Positions 28,916 to 38,278 of a DNA stretch of 64,000 bases are shown piece after piece. The DNA lies in NCBI RefSeq assembly GCF_014196915.1, contig NZ_JACIEP010000009.1, positions 1 through 64,000 on the forward strand, in the 5' to 3' direction. Every line of letters begins with the position of its first letter. Position 1 is the stretch's first letter. A program made the position numbers and the translations under genes. The stretch comes from Dysgonomonas hofstadii. GTDB taxonomy: Bacteria; Bacteroidota; Bacteroidia; Bacteroidales; Dysgonomonadaceae. The notes beneath the pieces were generated by a model, which saw nothing but the letters and a program-made list of their open reading frames with translations, had not been told where the DNA came from and did no database searches.

Positions 28916-29983
28916 TTAGCCAATCAATGCTTTTACAGCCGGACGGTTTATTTTCCCTGTTTCAGTGAGGGGTATAGAATCCACCTTAACAATCCTTCTA
29001 GGAAAGTAGTAATCAGGCAGTTTACCTTCAAAGATAAGCGGATCGATATCTTCTTCTACAACTAAAACTACGATTTCTCCAAATTTGGGGTCAGTGGATG
29101 AGGTTATAGCATAGGGATTGTTGATATATGGCTTCAGGAGTCTTTCTACTTCTTCTATCTGTATCTTTACACCTCCGCTATTGATAACGTTATCTTTACG
29201 GCCCAATATACGAAAACTGCCATCATCGTTTATTTCGGCAATATCGTTTGTATATAGTTTTTCCCGACTCACCAAAGGAGCGTCTATAATTAAAGCCCCT
29301 TCTTGCGATAATAAAAGATTAACGGATGAAAACGGCATGTAGTTTTCCGAAGCATCATTCCCATTAATCTTCCTCAGGGCAATATGGGAAAGAGTCTCCG
29401 TCATGCCATAGGTCGAGTATATGTCATTAGGAAAACCTTTGAGCTGTTCTGCCAATTGCGTATCGATAGCGCCTCCTCCTATTATAAGATTCCTGATCCC
29501 AGCCAAGCACTTACGTTCAATATCAGACTGCAGACTATTATATACCTGCATGGGAATCATAGCAGCAAAATCGTAGGTAATATCGTTATTTTTCAGAGGA
29601 TTGCCCGATGGTGATACCGGATACAGGTCGAGCCCTGCAATCAGCGCACGGACAACCATCATTTTGCCTGCAATATAATCCAGGGACATGCAAAGCAAAG
29701 ACTTGTCTCCTTCTTTCAATTCCAGAAAAGAACAGGTTAGCTGAGCGCTTTGCATCATACGCGATTTCTCCACCAACATTTCCTTTGGTGTGCCTGTAGA
29801 ACCAGAAGTTTTTACCTTCAGGAAAGGTGAACGGGAAAACCAATTCTGCAAGAAAAGGTATAACTCCCTGTGAAAGTCCGATTTTGTGGCAAATGCAGGA
29901 ATACCTTTTCCTCTGAATGCATCGGGAAGATATGTTCCTCCTTCTATGGTAATTGCCTGCCGTTTTATATATAATTGATACAT
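28916..29983 (-). CDS. menE: o-Succinylbenzoate--CoA ligase MenE
   Basis: A 355-residue AMP-forming acyl-CoA ligase of the menaquinone pathway; it activates o-succinylbenzoate with ATP and CoA for the MenB step. The P-loop motif SGSTGTPKEM lies near residue 62, the STYGMTETLSHIAL motif near 190, and the hinge region GRKDNVINSGGVKIQ near 262. The C-terminal subdomain ends with TETGKINRPAVK, which carries the catalytic Lys. It is shorter than E. coli MenE (about 450), as is usual in Bacteroidetes. It is the last gene of the men operon, after a methyltransferase gene with a 125-base gap. Confidence 0.9.
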   Translation of the reverse strand: MYQLYIKRQAITIEGGTYLPDAFRGKGIPAFATKSDFHRELYLFLQNWFSRSPFLKVKTSGSTGTPKEMLVEKSRMMQSAQLTCSFLELKEGDKSLLCMSLDYIAGKMMVVRALIAGLDLYPVSPSGNPLKNNDITYDFAAMIPMQVYNSLQSDIERKCLAGIRNLIIGGGAIDTQLAEQLKGFPNDIYSTYGMTETLSHIALRKINGNDASENYMPFSSVNLLLSQEGALIIDAPLVSREKLYTNDIAEINDDGSFRILGRKDNVINSGGVKIQIEEVERLLKPYINNPYAITSSTDPKFGEIVVLVVEEDIDPLIFEGKLPDYYFPRRIVKVDSIPLTETGKINRPAVKALIG

Positions 29984-30108
29984 ATCTATATTTTAACTAA
30001 AGAGTAAAGAGTAAAGAAACAAAGACAGAGCAAAACGGATTCTGCCACAGATATCTGATTTCCGGCAATGTATCTTCGGGTGCATCCAGTAATCCTGTTT
30101 TCCATTAT

Positions 30109-30939
30109 CTAAAAGCCTTTCCAGTAATCAATAAACCCCTTTTTGTAAATAAGATAATCCTGTTGCAGTTCTACATTCACAGCCTCTATCTTTTCGGAAA
30201 GGTTCTTTCTTTCTTTTTTCAGTAGTACCCAGGTTTTGCTTACAGGACAATAAATGGATGAGGCATAGCCCCACTGTTCCATCAGTATTTCCATACTCTT
30301 GTTGGTATGGAACGCACAATGTACAGGAGGTTTCAGATAAAACCAGTCTGGGTCGGCAGGTATTCTTTCGCATACAAGGGTGTGTATTATGAGGCATCCG
30401 TCGCTGTCTACCAAACTGTTTAGCTGATCAAGCGTATCCCGGTTTATTATGTGTTCAAACATAGCGCTGTTTACTACAACCTTATATTTTTTCAGATCTT
30501 CGGTAGCAATATAGTCTGACGATTCTTGTCGAACGTAAGGATCGTAAATATACAGTTTCTGCCCAAAGTATTTTTGCAATAACTTACTCAGTGTACCATA
30601 GCCTCCGGCAAAATCGAGCATCGGTGACGGGTCTATAATGTCGTTTTTTATCAACAGGTTTATAGTGGCTGCCTGCTGAAAGTAAGGGGAGGGATTTGCC
30701 GGTCTGTCCGGGTCTCTTCGGGCTTTCATCATTTCAGAGTAATGATGGTATTCCAGGTTCAGCTTTTCCCATAGCTGAGAAGGAAGTTTACTGTGGGTTT
30801 CGGAAAACACAAAGCCGCAATTCTTACATTTACAATAGTTTACTGTTCCTATATCTTTCATATAGGTAGCAAATGGTTCTCCCGTGTATGTTTTGGAGAA
30901 ATAATACTCCATATCGGAGTTACATATCAAACATTTCAT
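30109..30939 (-). CDS. SAM-dependent methyltransferase with N-terminal zinc ribbon
   Basis: A 276-residue class I methyltransferase of unknown substrate. The N-terminus has two Cys pairs, MKCLICNSD and CKCKNCGFVF, a probable zinc ribbon. The SAM-binding glycine loop is LDFAGGYGTLSK near residue 105, followed by an acidic end of strand 2 (YIYDPYV). A C-terminal helix segment of about 70 residues follows. It is not the UbiE/MenG type that makes the last step of menaquinone synthesis, which lacks a zinc ribbon. Its start overlaps the 3' end of menC by 20 bases, so it is firmly part of the men operon. A role in quinone modification is possible but is only suggested by position. Confidence 0.75.
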   Translation of the reverse strand: MKCLICNSDMEYYFSKTYTGEPFATYMKDIGTVNYCKCKNCGFVFSETHSKLPSQLWEKLNLEYHHYSEMMKARRDPDRPANPSPYFQQAATINLLIKNDIIDPSPMLDFAGGYGTLSKLLQKYFGQKLYIYDPYVRQESSDYIATEDLKKYKVVVNSAMFEHIINRDTLDQLNSLVDSDGCLIIHTLVCERIPADPDWFYLKPPVHCAFHTNKSMEILMEQWGYASSIYCPVSKTWVLLKKERKNLSEKIEAVNVELQQDYLIYKKGFIDYWKGF

Positions 30940-32005
30940 TATGTGTTTTGTTTTTTAAATCTTGTATTACTTTTTTTGTATCATCAGTAGTATTCCACAG
31001 GCAATCACCTTTTATTAGCAATGGCATATGTATATTATTCGTATATAATCCGCCTGTACCTAATCCTTGCGGAATCTCCGGATCGAAAATCGCACACCAT
31101 TGGGCAATAGCGTTCAGTCCTATATTCGATTCGAGGGCTGATGTAATCCACCAATCAATTTTCATTGATCCGGCCAGTTCTATCCACTCATTACATCCAC
31201 AAATTCCTCCATGCAGAGTAGGTTTCAGGATAATATATTGTGGTTTTATCTTTTCCAACAGTCGCTTTTTATCTTCTGGCCGGTATATTCCTATAAGCTC
31301 TTCATCCAATGCTATGGGCAAAGGCGTTACAGAAGTCAGATGCGCCATCTCGTTCCACTGTCCGGCCTTTATTGGCTGCTCTATAGAATGAATATCGAGT
31401 TCCGCCAGGCGTTTTAGTTTGTCCATAGCGTCTACAGTCGAAAAAGCGCCATTGGCATCCACCCGTAATGTGATCTTATCTGCATCATAACTTTTCCTGA
31501 TCAGATGTAACAACTCCAATTCTTTATCAAAATCTATAGCTCCAATCTTCAACTTTATGCAACGGAAGCCTTGCTCCAGTTTTGCCTCTATCTGTTCATA
31601 CATATAAGTATAATCACCCATCCAGACAAGCCCGTTGATAGCTATACCCTTTTCTTGTCTGGAGAAAGGTGTATCCCATAATTTAAAGCTGCCTTGTTCT
31701 AAATGCCTCAATGCTGTTTCCAGTCCGAACAATATAGATGGATAAGAACGTAAAGACTCAACATCTAACTGCCCTTCTTTTTCCAGATTATTGCAGAAGT
31801 GTCGCAACCGGTCTTCATATTGCTCATCATAGTCGGGACTAAGATCGAACAAAGGAGCACACTCCCCTATCCCCCATCGTTCAGGTTCTGATATGGAAGA
31901 TACAACCACATACCATATTTTATGGTCGAGATACACTCCTCTTGAAGTTCCTGCCGGACGCTTGAATTGAAGGGTATAAGGAATAATCCGAGTTTTTAAC
32001 TGCAT
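30920..32005 (-). CDS. menC: o-Succinylbenzoate synthase MenC
   Basis: A 361-residue enolase-superfamily enzyme that dehydrates SHCHC to o-succinylbenzoate. The catalytic residues are visible: Lys in IKLKIG, the metal ligands in LRVDANGAF, SIEQPI and LDEELIG, and the second Lys in ILKPTLHGG. The N-terminal capping domain (about 1-100) is also present. It starts 17 bases after menB and its end overlaps the methyltransferase gene. Confidence 0.92.
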   Translation of the reverse strand: MQLKTRIIPYTLQFKRPAGTSRGVYLDHKIWYVVVSSISEPERWGIGECAPLFDLSPDYDEQYEDRLRHFCNNLEKEGQLDVESLRSYPSILFGLETALRHLEQGSFKLWDTPFSRQEKGIAINGLVWMGDYTYMYEQIEAKLEQGFRCIKLKIGAIDFDKELELLHLIRKSYDADKITLRVDANGAFSTVDAMDKLKRLAELDIHSIEQPIKAGQWNEMAHLTSVTPLPIALDEELIGIYRPEDKKRLLEKIKPQYIILKPTLHGGICGCNEWIELAGSMKIDWWITSALESNIGLNAIAQWCAIFDPEIPQGLGTGGLYTNNIHMPLLIKGDCLWNTTDDTKKVIQDLKNKTHNEMFDM

Positions 32006-32022
32006 CCCTATTATCTCTTATA

Positions 32023-32844
32023 TCAAGGAAACTTAGGGAATTTTTTAAAGTCAGGCTTACGCTTTTCAAGGAATGCATGCTTACCTTCCTGCGCCTCATC
32101 AGTCAGATAATATAGTAAGGTTGCATTTCCTGCCAATTCCTGAATACCTGCCTGTCCATCAAGCTCCGCATTTAGTCCCATTTTTATCATACGCAGAGCC
32201 ATCGGGCTGTGTTGCATCATTTCGTGTGCCCATTTCACGGTTTCGTCTTCCAGTTGATCGAATGGAACAACAGTATTCACCAGTCCCATTTCCAAAGCTT
32301 CCTGTGCTGAATACTGACGACATAGGAACCAAATTTCACGGGCTTTTTTCTGTCCTACGATACGGGCAAGATAAGAAGAACCAAATCCGGCATCGAAGCT
32401 ACCCACACGAGGGCCTGTTTGTCCAAAAATAGCATTATCAGAAGCAATGGAAAGATCACAAACCACATGCAATACATGACCACCACCGATAGCATAACCA
32501 TTTACCATCGCAATAACAGGTTTGGGTAGCGAACGTATTTGTTTCTGAACTTCAAGCACCTGTAAACGGGGAACCCCGTCTTTACCGATATATCCGCCTT
32601 TACCTTTCACATTCTGGTCGCCACCTGCACAGAATGCCTTATCGCCTGCGCCCGTAAGTACTACGACATATATATCCTGATTTTCGTGGCAGATACGCAA
32701 GGCATCACTGATCTCCATTGTGGTAGTTGGTGTAAATGCGTTGCGAAAACGTGGACGGTTGATAGTGATACGACCTATCCCTTCGAAATAATCGAACAGG
32801 ATTTCTTCATATTCTTTTATGGTTTCCCATTTTCTTGTAGCCAT
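32023..32844 (-). CDS. menB: 1,4-Dihydroxy-2-naphthoyl-CoA synthase MenB
   Basis: A 273-residue crotonase-family enzyme that closes the naphthoquinone ring from o-succinylbenzoyl-CoA. The oxyanion-hole and active-site motifs are clear: AFCAGGDQ, the ring-closing loop with the MenB-specific Tyr-type segment, [16 protein letters not shown], and [18 protein letters not shown], which sets MenB apart from other crotonases. Length fits the family. It lies 52 bases after menD, with a short AT-rich repeat between them. Confidence 0.95.
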   Translation of the reverse strand: MATRKWETIKEYEEILFDYFEGIGRITINRPRFRNAFTPTTTMEISDALRICHENQDIYVVVLTGAGDKAFCAGGDQNVKGKGGYIGKDGVPRLQVLEVQKQIRSLPKPVIAMVNGYAIGGGHVLHVVCDLSIASDNAIFGQTGPRVGSFDAGFGSSYLARIVGQKKAREIWFLCRQYSAQEALEMGLVNTVVPFDQLEDETVKWAHEMMQHSPMALRMIKMGLNAELDGQAGIQELAGNATLLYYLTDEAQEGKHAFLEKRKPDFKKFPKFP

Positions 32845-32851
32845 GTATTCT

Positions 32852-32886
32852 AATTATGAATTATAAGTTATAAATTATGAATTATT
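32852..32886. repeat. AT-rich tandem repeat upstream of menB
   Basis: Near-identical units built on AATTATGAATTATA fill the menD-menB spacer. A very similar tandem lies before uxuA at 59238-59277. Confidence 0.6.
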
Positions 32887-32896
32887 TTCAAATATG

Positions 32897-34570
32897 CTAA
32901 TATATTAATTTCAATTGATGATAATACTCTTTGAATACCTGCTTACTTATTTCCATATCTGTAGTAACCTCAAGCAGCATAGATTCATTTATAGTCTCGT
33001 CCACTAAGATTGTGAGGCTTTCATTTAATTCCTCTTTATCTTTTGCTGAAAGATATTTCATACCCGATGCCTGCACCCATTTCTTTGCATCAGTAGTGTG
33101 TGTAGCTGCCACATATTGCTTTAGTGAAGGAGCGTTACCCAGTCCCGGTAATAAATGGAAAATGCCTCCGCCTCCGTTGTTTATAAGCAGGATACGGAGA
33201 TTCTTTATATGACCGATATTCCATAGTGCATTCAGTCCATAAAAGAAACTTAAATCGCCTGTAATCAGATAGGTAATCCCCTTATAAACAGAAGCGAAAC
33301 CGACTACCGTAGGCAAAGTGCTTTCTATTCCGTTTGTTCCCCGGTTACAGTATATCTCCCATGAAGCATCCTGATCATATAGTTGCGCATTACGTACGGT
33401 AGAACTATTAGCTAAATGTAAAGCTGCTCCCTTCGGCAAGACTTTAAGAAATTCTCCCACTGCATAAATATCCGAAAAAGGAATTTCAGAGGCTGGCTCT
33501 CCTACCCTATCAGAAGCTTTTTTCCAAAGATTGTAATATGTTTTATTGACATCTTCTCCTACTGAGTTTGACAGATCATTGATAAACCGCAAATTGTCAG
33601 TTTCTATCAAGTCTGTCAATGACTGAAATAGATCGGCCACCTCACCCGATTGCGTCAAGTGCCAGTGATTCTCCGGATTATTTACCCTCAAAAACTGTTT
33701 CAATCGTTTCGATACGATATGCCCTCCTAATGTTATTACCAGAGCAGGGACAAAATTTGCTTTCTGCTCTTCCGGCATAGCATATAGCCATGCATCAAAG
33801 TTACTGATGAATAAAGGAGATACAGCATTCGCAAGATATTCGGTAAAGACTACACAGTCTCCTCGTTTCACCAGATTTTCTAAAGCTATGACCAGTTCGG
33901 GAGACTTTATCTTTTGCCCTACAATAATCATTCTATTAGATAAACCATTCCATTTATCAACAAACGGCAGGATATCTACCGATTTATGTACCGGAGCAAA
34001 ATTGACATGTCTTACTTCGGGTAACTTTTCAACAGAATAATCGAACAGAGGCTCAGATATCGGAACATTTATCTGCACCGGCCCGGGCGCACCGGCCATA
34101 CTTGTGATTAATGCTTCATTTATCAGGCGATTACAAAACCATTCATCCTGGCCATCTTTTATTTCCGGCAGACTAACTGCTTTTTTTACCATTGAGCCGA
34201 ATACTCCCGGCTGGGGAATAGTCTGTCCGTCCATTTGCCCTATCCATTCCTGTGAACGGTCGGCCGACACAACAATGAGTGGTAATTGCTGATAGTATGC
34301 TTCAGCCACAGCAGGTGCCAGATTGAGTAATGCCGATCCTGATGTACAACAGACCACAACAGGTTTTTTTTCACTTTGGATAATTCCCAAAGCATGAAAC
34401 CCCGCATTACGTTCGTCAACAATTACCTGGCAGTTAAATGCTTCTTCCTGAGAGAAGGTCTGTAATAAAGGAGCGTTTCTTGAACCCGGAGAAACAACTA
34501 TATGCTTAATACCAGACTCCTTTATTAAGGCAACGGTTTGTAGTACATTTTTTTTGACTGAAAAGGACAT
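32897..34570 (-). CDS. menD: SEPHCHC synthase MenD
   Basis: A 557-residue thiamine-diphosphate enzyme that joins 2-oxoglutarate to isochorismate, the first committed step of menaquinone synthesis. The N-terminal TPP Pyr domain has VVSPGSRNAPL and a catalytic Glu region, and the C-terminal PP domain has the Mg-binding motif GDLSFFYGLNALWN and INNGGGGIF. Length matches E. coli MenD. It follows menF with an 83-base gap that holds a long inverted repeat. Confidence 0.95.
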   Translation of the reverse strand: MSFSVKKNVLQTVALIKESGIKHIVVSPGSRNAPLLQTFSQEEAFNCQVIVDERNAGFHALGIIQSEKKPVVVCCTSGSALLNLAPAVAEAYYQQLPLIVVSADRSQEWIGQMDGQTIPQPGVFGSMVKKAVSLPEIKDGQDEWFCNRLINEALITSMAGAPGPVQINVPISEPLFDYSVEKLPEVRHVNFAPVHKSVDILPFVDKWNGLSNRMIIVGQKIKSPELVIALENLVKRGDCVVFTEYLANAVSPLFISNFDAWLYAMPEEQKANFVPALVITLGGHIVSKRLKQFLRVNNPENHWHLTQSGEVADLFQSLTDLIETDNLRFINDLSNSVGEDVNKTYYNLWKKASDRVGEPASEIPFSDIYAVGEFLKVLPKGAALHLANSSTVRNAQLYDQDASWEIYCNRGTNGIESTLPTVVGFASVYKGITYLITGDLSFFYGLNALWNIGHIKNLRILLINNGGGGIFHLLPGLGNAPSLKQYVAATHTTDAKKWVQASGMKYLSAKDKEELNESLTILVDETINESMLLEVTTDMEISKQVFKEYYHQLKLIY

Positions 34571-34584
34571 ACTTAAAATATTTG

Positions 34585-34682
34585 GCCCCCTAAATCCCCC
34601 AAGGGGGACTTTTGGAGAGTAAATAATAGTTTATATAGTAATATCATCCATTACTAAGTCCCCCTTGGGGGATTTAGGGGGC
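34585..34682. repeat. 27-nt perfect inverted repeat between menF and menD
   Basis: Arm 34585-34611 (GCCCCCTAAATCCCCCAAGG and seven more bases) is an exact reverse complement of 34656-34682, with 44 bases between. Each arm also holds its own short CCCCC/GGGGG hairpin. The right arm provides the last codons and stop of menF, read as SPLNPPRGT. A near-identical single arm lies at 38235-38261. This is a dispersed Bacteroidetes-type palindrome family. Confidence 0.9.
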
Positions 34683-35775
34683 TTATTACACTCTGTATCG
34701 TCTGCAACTTATTCTCTGTTTCTTCCCATTCCGATTTCAATTCCGAAGACGGAAGCACTCCTCCTCCCGCATATAATCGTAAAATATCACTACCGATCTG
34801 GGTACATCTCAGATTAACATACAAACGGCTAAATCCATCTATATTTAAAGGCCCGATAAATCCCGAATAATACCGGCGGTCATATGGCTCATTCTCCAAT
34901 ATGAAGCTAAATGCTTCTTTCTTCGGAAAACCACATACAGCCGGACTGGGATGTAATAGTTCCAACAAATCTCCTATGCTATATTCATCTTTCAAACTAA
35001 AAGCAAATTTGGTTTTCAAATGTTCTATCTTCCCCGCCTGTGCCGTAAAAGGGCCGTCCTTCAATATATCGCCTCCTATTTTTTCTATTTGCTGTTGCAT
35101 ATAATCAACAACAATTTGTTGTTCCTTGCGGTTCTTTGTATCCCAATCCTGCGTAGAAACTTTCTTTGTTCCGGCCAGAGCCACGGTTTTATATACATCA
35201 TCTTTTTCCGAAACCAGAAGCTCTGGGGAAATCCCCATCCATGTCCCTGTTTCAGGGGTATTACACAGAAAGATAAAACTCTCGGAATGAATCTCGCAAG
35301 CTTTCCGGAAAGCTACTCCGGCCGAAAAGTCCACTTCCTTTTCTACATCATAAGTCCGTGAAAGGACTATTTTCTGCAATTTATCATTTGTTAAAGCTAA
35401 GTGGAATAATTTATATGTGTCTGCATATTTTTCAAAAGAGCCTAGTGAAGATTGGACTCTGATATCTTTATCTGAGAATCCCTTTTCCAGAAAGGTCACA
35501 TCTTTAAGATATTCAAAAACAGCCTTCTCCCCGGCCTTATAAATATCCGGCTGTATTACTACTACCGGAGTCTCATTTGAAATATGAAAAGGCGCCACGA
35601 CAAATCCTTTCAGGCCTTTTAGTTCCGGCAAACTGTTTATCCGTTGTGTATCCGGAGAAGTCTGCAATATAAGATTCACCTCCTTTTGTCTGGCCAGTCT
35701 GTATATAGCAAAACGTATATTCTTATCAATCAGAGAATCAAAAATTCGATAATCGAAATCCCGATCTTGTTCCAT
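34654..35775 (-). CDS. menF: Isochorismate synthase MenF
   Basis: A 373-residue chorismate-binding enzyme that turns chorismate into isochorismate, the first menaquinone step. The catalytic core motifs are SPELLVSEKDD, ALAGTKK, LLHPSPAVCGFPK and the C-terminal YSGFIGPLNIDG segment. It is shorter than E. coli MenF (about 430), in line with a shortened N-terminal region. It is the first gene of the men operon; the start fits the family N-terminus and a possible TAnnTTTG box lies 24 bases upstream. Its C-terminal residues SPLNPPRGT are encoded by the inverted-repeat element, so the natural C-terminus was extended or replaced by the repeat. Confidence 0.9.
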   Translation of the reverse strand: MEQDRDFDYRIFDSLIDKNIRFAIYRLARQKEVNLILQTSPDTQRINSLPELKGLKGFVVAPFHISNETPVVVIQPDIYKAGEKAVFEYLKDVTFLEKGFSDKDIRVQSSLGSFEKYADTYKLFHLALTNDKLQKIVLSRTYDVEKEVDFSAGVAFRKACEIHSESFIFLCNTPETGTWMGISPELLVSEKDDVYKTVALAGTKKVSTQDWDTKNRKEQQIVVDYMQQQIEKIGGDILKDGPFTAQAGKIEHLKTKFAFSLKDEYSIGDLLELLHPSPAVCGFPKKEAFSFILENEPYDRRYYSGFIGPLNIDGFSRLYVNLRCTQIGSDILRLYAGGGVLPSSELKSEWEETENKLQTIQSVISPLNPPRGT

Positions 35776-35798
35776 TATCCTAAAAATTTATCAAACAA

Positions 35799-35806
35799 CA
35801 AAAGTA
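35799..35806 (-). promoter_or_regulatory. Probable -7 promoter box of the men operon
   Basis: Read on the minus strand the bases are TACTTTTG, a perfect TAnnTTTG box, 24 bases before the menF start. A partial -33 match (TTTA) lies 17 bases further upstream. Confidence 0.45.
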
Positions 35807-35997
35807 CAAAATAGAAGATTGATTAAAGAATAGTAGCAACTATTTTGTATCTCGAGTGTTAAATAATTAGATCAGATGTTTTACTTGATTTTGAAATACT
35901 GGTCAGACTAAATCATTTTGTAATCCCGATATTACAAATTACATAAAAACAATCTAACTCACATAGTTTATTTCTATAAAACTAAGTATATTATTTA

Positions 35998-36029
35998 TTT
36001 GTTTTATTGACATAAACAATTTAAATTTG
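35998..36029 (+). promoter_or_regulatory. Promoter of the 2-oxo acid dehydrogenase operon
   Basis: A -33 TTTG at 35998-36001 is followed after 20 bases by TAAATTTG at 36022-36029, an exact match to the Bacteroidetes housekeeping consensus TTTG-(19-21)-TAnnTTTG. It lies about 45 bases before the lpd start. The men operon leaves in the opposite direction from the same 297-base intergenic region. Confidence 0.75.
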
Positions 36030-36072
36030 ACGCAATTTAATTTCACAACATTAAAATAATTATATTTTGACC

Positions 36073-37422
36073 ATGAAATTTGACATAGCAATCATCGGAG
36101 CCGGGCCTGCCGGCTACAATGCAGCTGAAAAAGCAGCTTCAAACGGATTAAAAACAGTAATCTTCGAAAAAAAATATATCGGGGGTGTATGTCTCAATGA
36201 AGGTTGTATACCTACCAAAACACTTTTGTATTCGGCAAAAACACTGGATAATATCAAAAGTGCCAGTAAATATGGAATAGAAGTAGGCAGTGAGCCGACA
36301 TTCGACCTGGGGAAAATAATCGGACGCAAGGATAAAGTAGTAAAAAAACTCGTTGCGGGAGTCAATTATAAATTGTCTTCAAATGGAATCACTGTTGTAA
36401 CTGATACAGCTAATATTATAGGAGAAGAAAACGGATATATCAAAATATCGGGCGGTGGAGAAAACTACGAAGTAAAGTATCTGTTGCTTTGCACTGGTTC
36501 AGAAACCGTTATTCCTCCCATCAAAGGATTGTCTGATATAGAATACTGGACATCGAAAGAAGCTCTGGAACCAAAAGAATTGCCAAAATCACTGGCTATT
36601 ATAGGTGGCGGCGTAATCGGGATAGAGTTCGCTTCGTTCTTCAACAGCATGGGCGTGGAAGTGAATGTCATAGAAATGATGCCTGAGATACTCGGAGCAA
36701 TGGACAAGGAAACATCTGCCATGCTTCGTAAGGAGTACGAAAAAAAGGGAGTCAAATTCCATCTGAATACAAAAGTAGTGGAAGTTACCCCAAAAGGTGT
36801 TATTGTAGAAAAGAAAGGTAAGAATGAAACAATAGAGGCAGACAAAGTGCTCGTAAGCGTAGGCCGCAGAGCTATTACAACAGGCTTCGGGCTCGAGAAA
36901 CTGAATATAGAAATGCACAGAGGTGGTGTAAAAGTTAATGAATACCTGCAAACCAGTCATCCGCAGGTTTATGCGGCCGGAGATATAACTGGTTTCTCTC
37001 TGTTGGCGCATACAGCCATTCGTGAAGGAGAAGTGGCGATAAGTCATATAATTGGAGAAGATGACAAAATGAGTTATCGAGCCATCCCGGGTGTGGTTTA
37101 TACAAATCCCGAAATTGCAGGGGTAGGTAAAACCGAAGAGGAACTAAGTGCTAACGGCGAATCATTCCGCGTCTTGAAATTGCCAATGGCTTATGCAGGA
37201 CGCTTTGTTGCCGAGAATGAAACAGGAAACGGATTGTGCAAGATCATTGTAGATGATTATGACCATATCATCGGTTGTCATATGCTGGGAAACCCTGTTT
37301 CAGAGATAATCGTACTGGCAGGAGTGGCTATTGAAAATGAAGATACTATAGAAGAGTTCCGCAAACATGTATACCCTCACCCTACAGTGAGTGAAATTAT
37401 ACACGAAGTTTTATTTTCATAA
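36073..37422 (+). CDS. lpdA: Dihydrolipoyl dehydrogenase (E3)
   Basis: A 450-residue FAD-dependent enzyme that re-oxidises the dihydrolipoyl arm of 2-oxo acid dehydrogenase complexes with NAD. The ATG at 36073 is chosen so that the FAD loop IAIIGAGPAGYNAA begins at residue 4. The redox-active disulfide is VCLNEGCIPT (about C40 and C45), the NAD loop IIGGGVIGIEFASFF lies near 175, and the C-terminal HPHPTVSE carries the catalytic His-Glu dyad. It is the first gene of the operon and is followed by a GC-rich palindrome and a lipoate ligase gene. Confidence 0.95.
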   Translation: MKFDIAIIGAGPAGYNAAEKAASNGLKTVIFEKKYIGGVCLNEGCIPTKTLLYSAKTLDNIKSASKYGIEVGSEPTFDLGKIIGRKDKVVKKLVAGVNYKLSSNGITVVTDTANIIGEENGYIKISGGGENYEVKYLLLCTGSETVIPPIKGLSDIEYWTSKEALEPKELPKSLAIIGGGVIGIEFASFFNSMGVEVNVIEMMPEILGAMDKETSAMLRKEYEKKGVKFHLNTKVVEVTPKGVIVEKKGKNETIEADKVLVSVGRRAITTGFGLEKLNIEMHRGGVKVNEYLQTSHPQVYAAGDITGFSLLAHTAIREGEVAISHIIGEDDKMSYRAIPGVVYTNPEIAGVGKTEEELSANGESFRVLKLPMAYAGRFVAENETGNGLCKIIVDDYDHIIGCHMLGNPVSEIIVLAGVAIENEDTIEEFRKHVYPHPTVSEIIHEVLFS

Positions 37423-37427
37423 ATCAT

Positions 37428-37490
37428 CAGCCCCTCCAACCTCCCCGCAGGGGAGGCCAATTCCCCCTACGGGGGTTAGGGGGCTAAATT
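37428..37490. repeat. GC-rich palindromic repeat between lpdA and lplA
   Basis: Two nested stems: CCTCCCC/GGGGAGG at 37439-37455 and CCCCC/GGGGG at about 37463-37476, ending in TTAGGGGGCT. It belongs to the same loose family as the elements at 34585-34682 and 38235-38325. It occupies the 79-base spacer just before the lipoate ligase start. Confidence 0.75.
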
Positions 37491-37501
37491 TTGAAATTAT
37501 A

Positions 37502-38278
37502 ATGTATTGCATTAACAACACATATACAAATGCTTATTTTAATCTGGCTTCGGAAGAATACTTACTAAAGAATTTTTCTGAGGACATATTTATGTTATGG
37601 CAAAACGAACCTTCTATTATCGTAGGCAAGTACCAGAGTGTGTTGGCAGAGATCAATCTTGATTTTGCAGAAAAGAACGGGTTGAAGATAGTCAGGCGTT
37701 TTTCGGGTGGTGGCACCGTATTCCACGATTCAGGTAATCTGAATCTTACATTTATAGAGAATAATAAGAATGTGAATTTCGACAGGTTTACCCAGCGGAT
37801 AATCGATCTTTTATCTAAATTGGGAGTACATGCCGAATCGGATGCACGCAGGGCTATAAACATCAATGGGCTAAAGATATCAGGCAGTGCACAATGTGTA
37901 CACAAAGACAGGGTTATGTTTCATGCCACCCTGCTCTTCTCGTCTGATCTCAGCAGTCTGATAACATCGCTTGAAGCCGATCCGGCACAAGCAGAGAATA
38001 CCGATGACGGCAGAATATATGTGAAGTCGGTAAAAAGCCCTGTAACAAATCTGCAAAAGCATCTGGATAAGCCTATAGATATCAGCTTTTTCAAAAAATA
38101 TATTATGACCTATTTTCTGAGTGAAAACACAGGAAATAAGACATATCAATTCACGAAGAAAGATGTTGTTTCAATCAAGCAACTGGAAGAAGAGAAATAT
38201 GCAACAAAGGACTGGAATTATAGTGGGAATTACAGCCCCCTAAATTCCCCAAGGGGGACTTTTGCTAGAAAACAATAA
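37502..38278 (+). CDS. lplA: Lipoate--protein ligase A
   Basis: A ligase of 258 residues that attaches lipoate to the E2 lysine. I place the start at the ATG at 37502, because the longer frame from 37391 would translate the palindromic repeat into a proline-rich stretch with no family match. The conserved lipoate/AMP-binding motif RRFSGGGTVFHDSGN is at about 65-79 and the catalytic Lys in KISGSAQ at about 125. The last residues, SPLNSPRGTFARKQ, come from a repeat element, as in menF. The E. coli enzyme is about 338 residues with an accessory domain; this one has the shorter Bacteroidetes layout. It sits between E3 and E2, so it likely serves this complex. Confidence 0.9.
   Translation: MYCINNTYTNAYFNLASEEYLLKNFSEDIFMLWQNEPSIIVGKYQSVLAEINLDFAEKNGLKIVRRFSGGGTVFHDSGNLNLTFIENNKNVNFDRFTQRIIDLLSKLGVHAESDARRAININGLKISGSAQCVHKDRVMFHATLLFSSDLSSLITSLEADPAQAENTDDGRIYVKSVKSPVTNLQKHLDKPIDISFFKKYIMTYFLSENTGNKTYQFTKKDVVSIKQLEEEKYATKDWNYSGNYSPLNSPRGTFARKQ

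Noticed and set aside
37391-37501. Upstream extension of lplA
   Set aside because: Would translate a palindromic repeat into a proline-rich stretch and overlap the lpdA end; the family start fits 37502.
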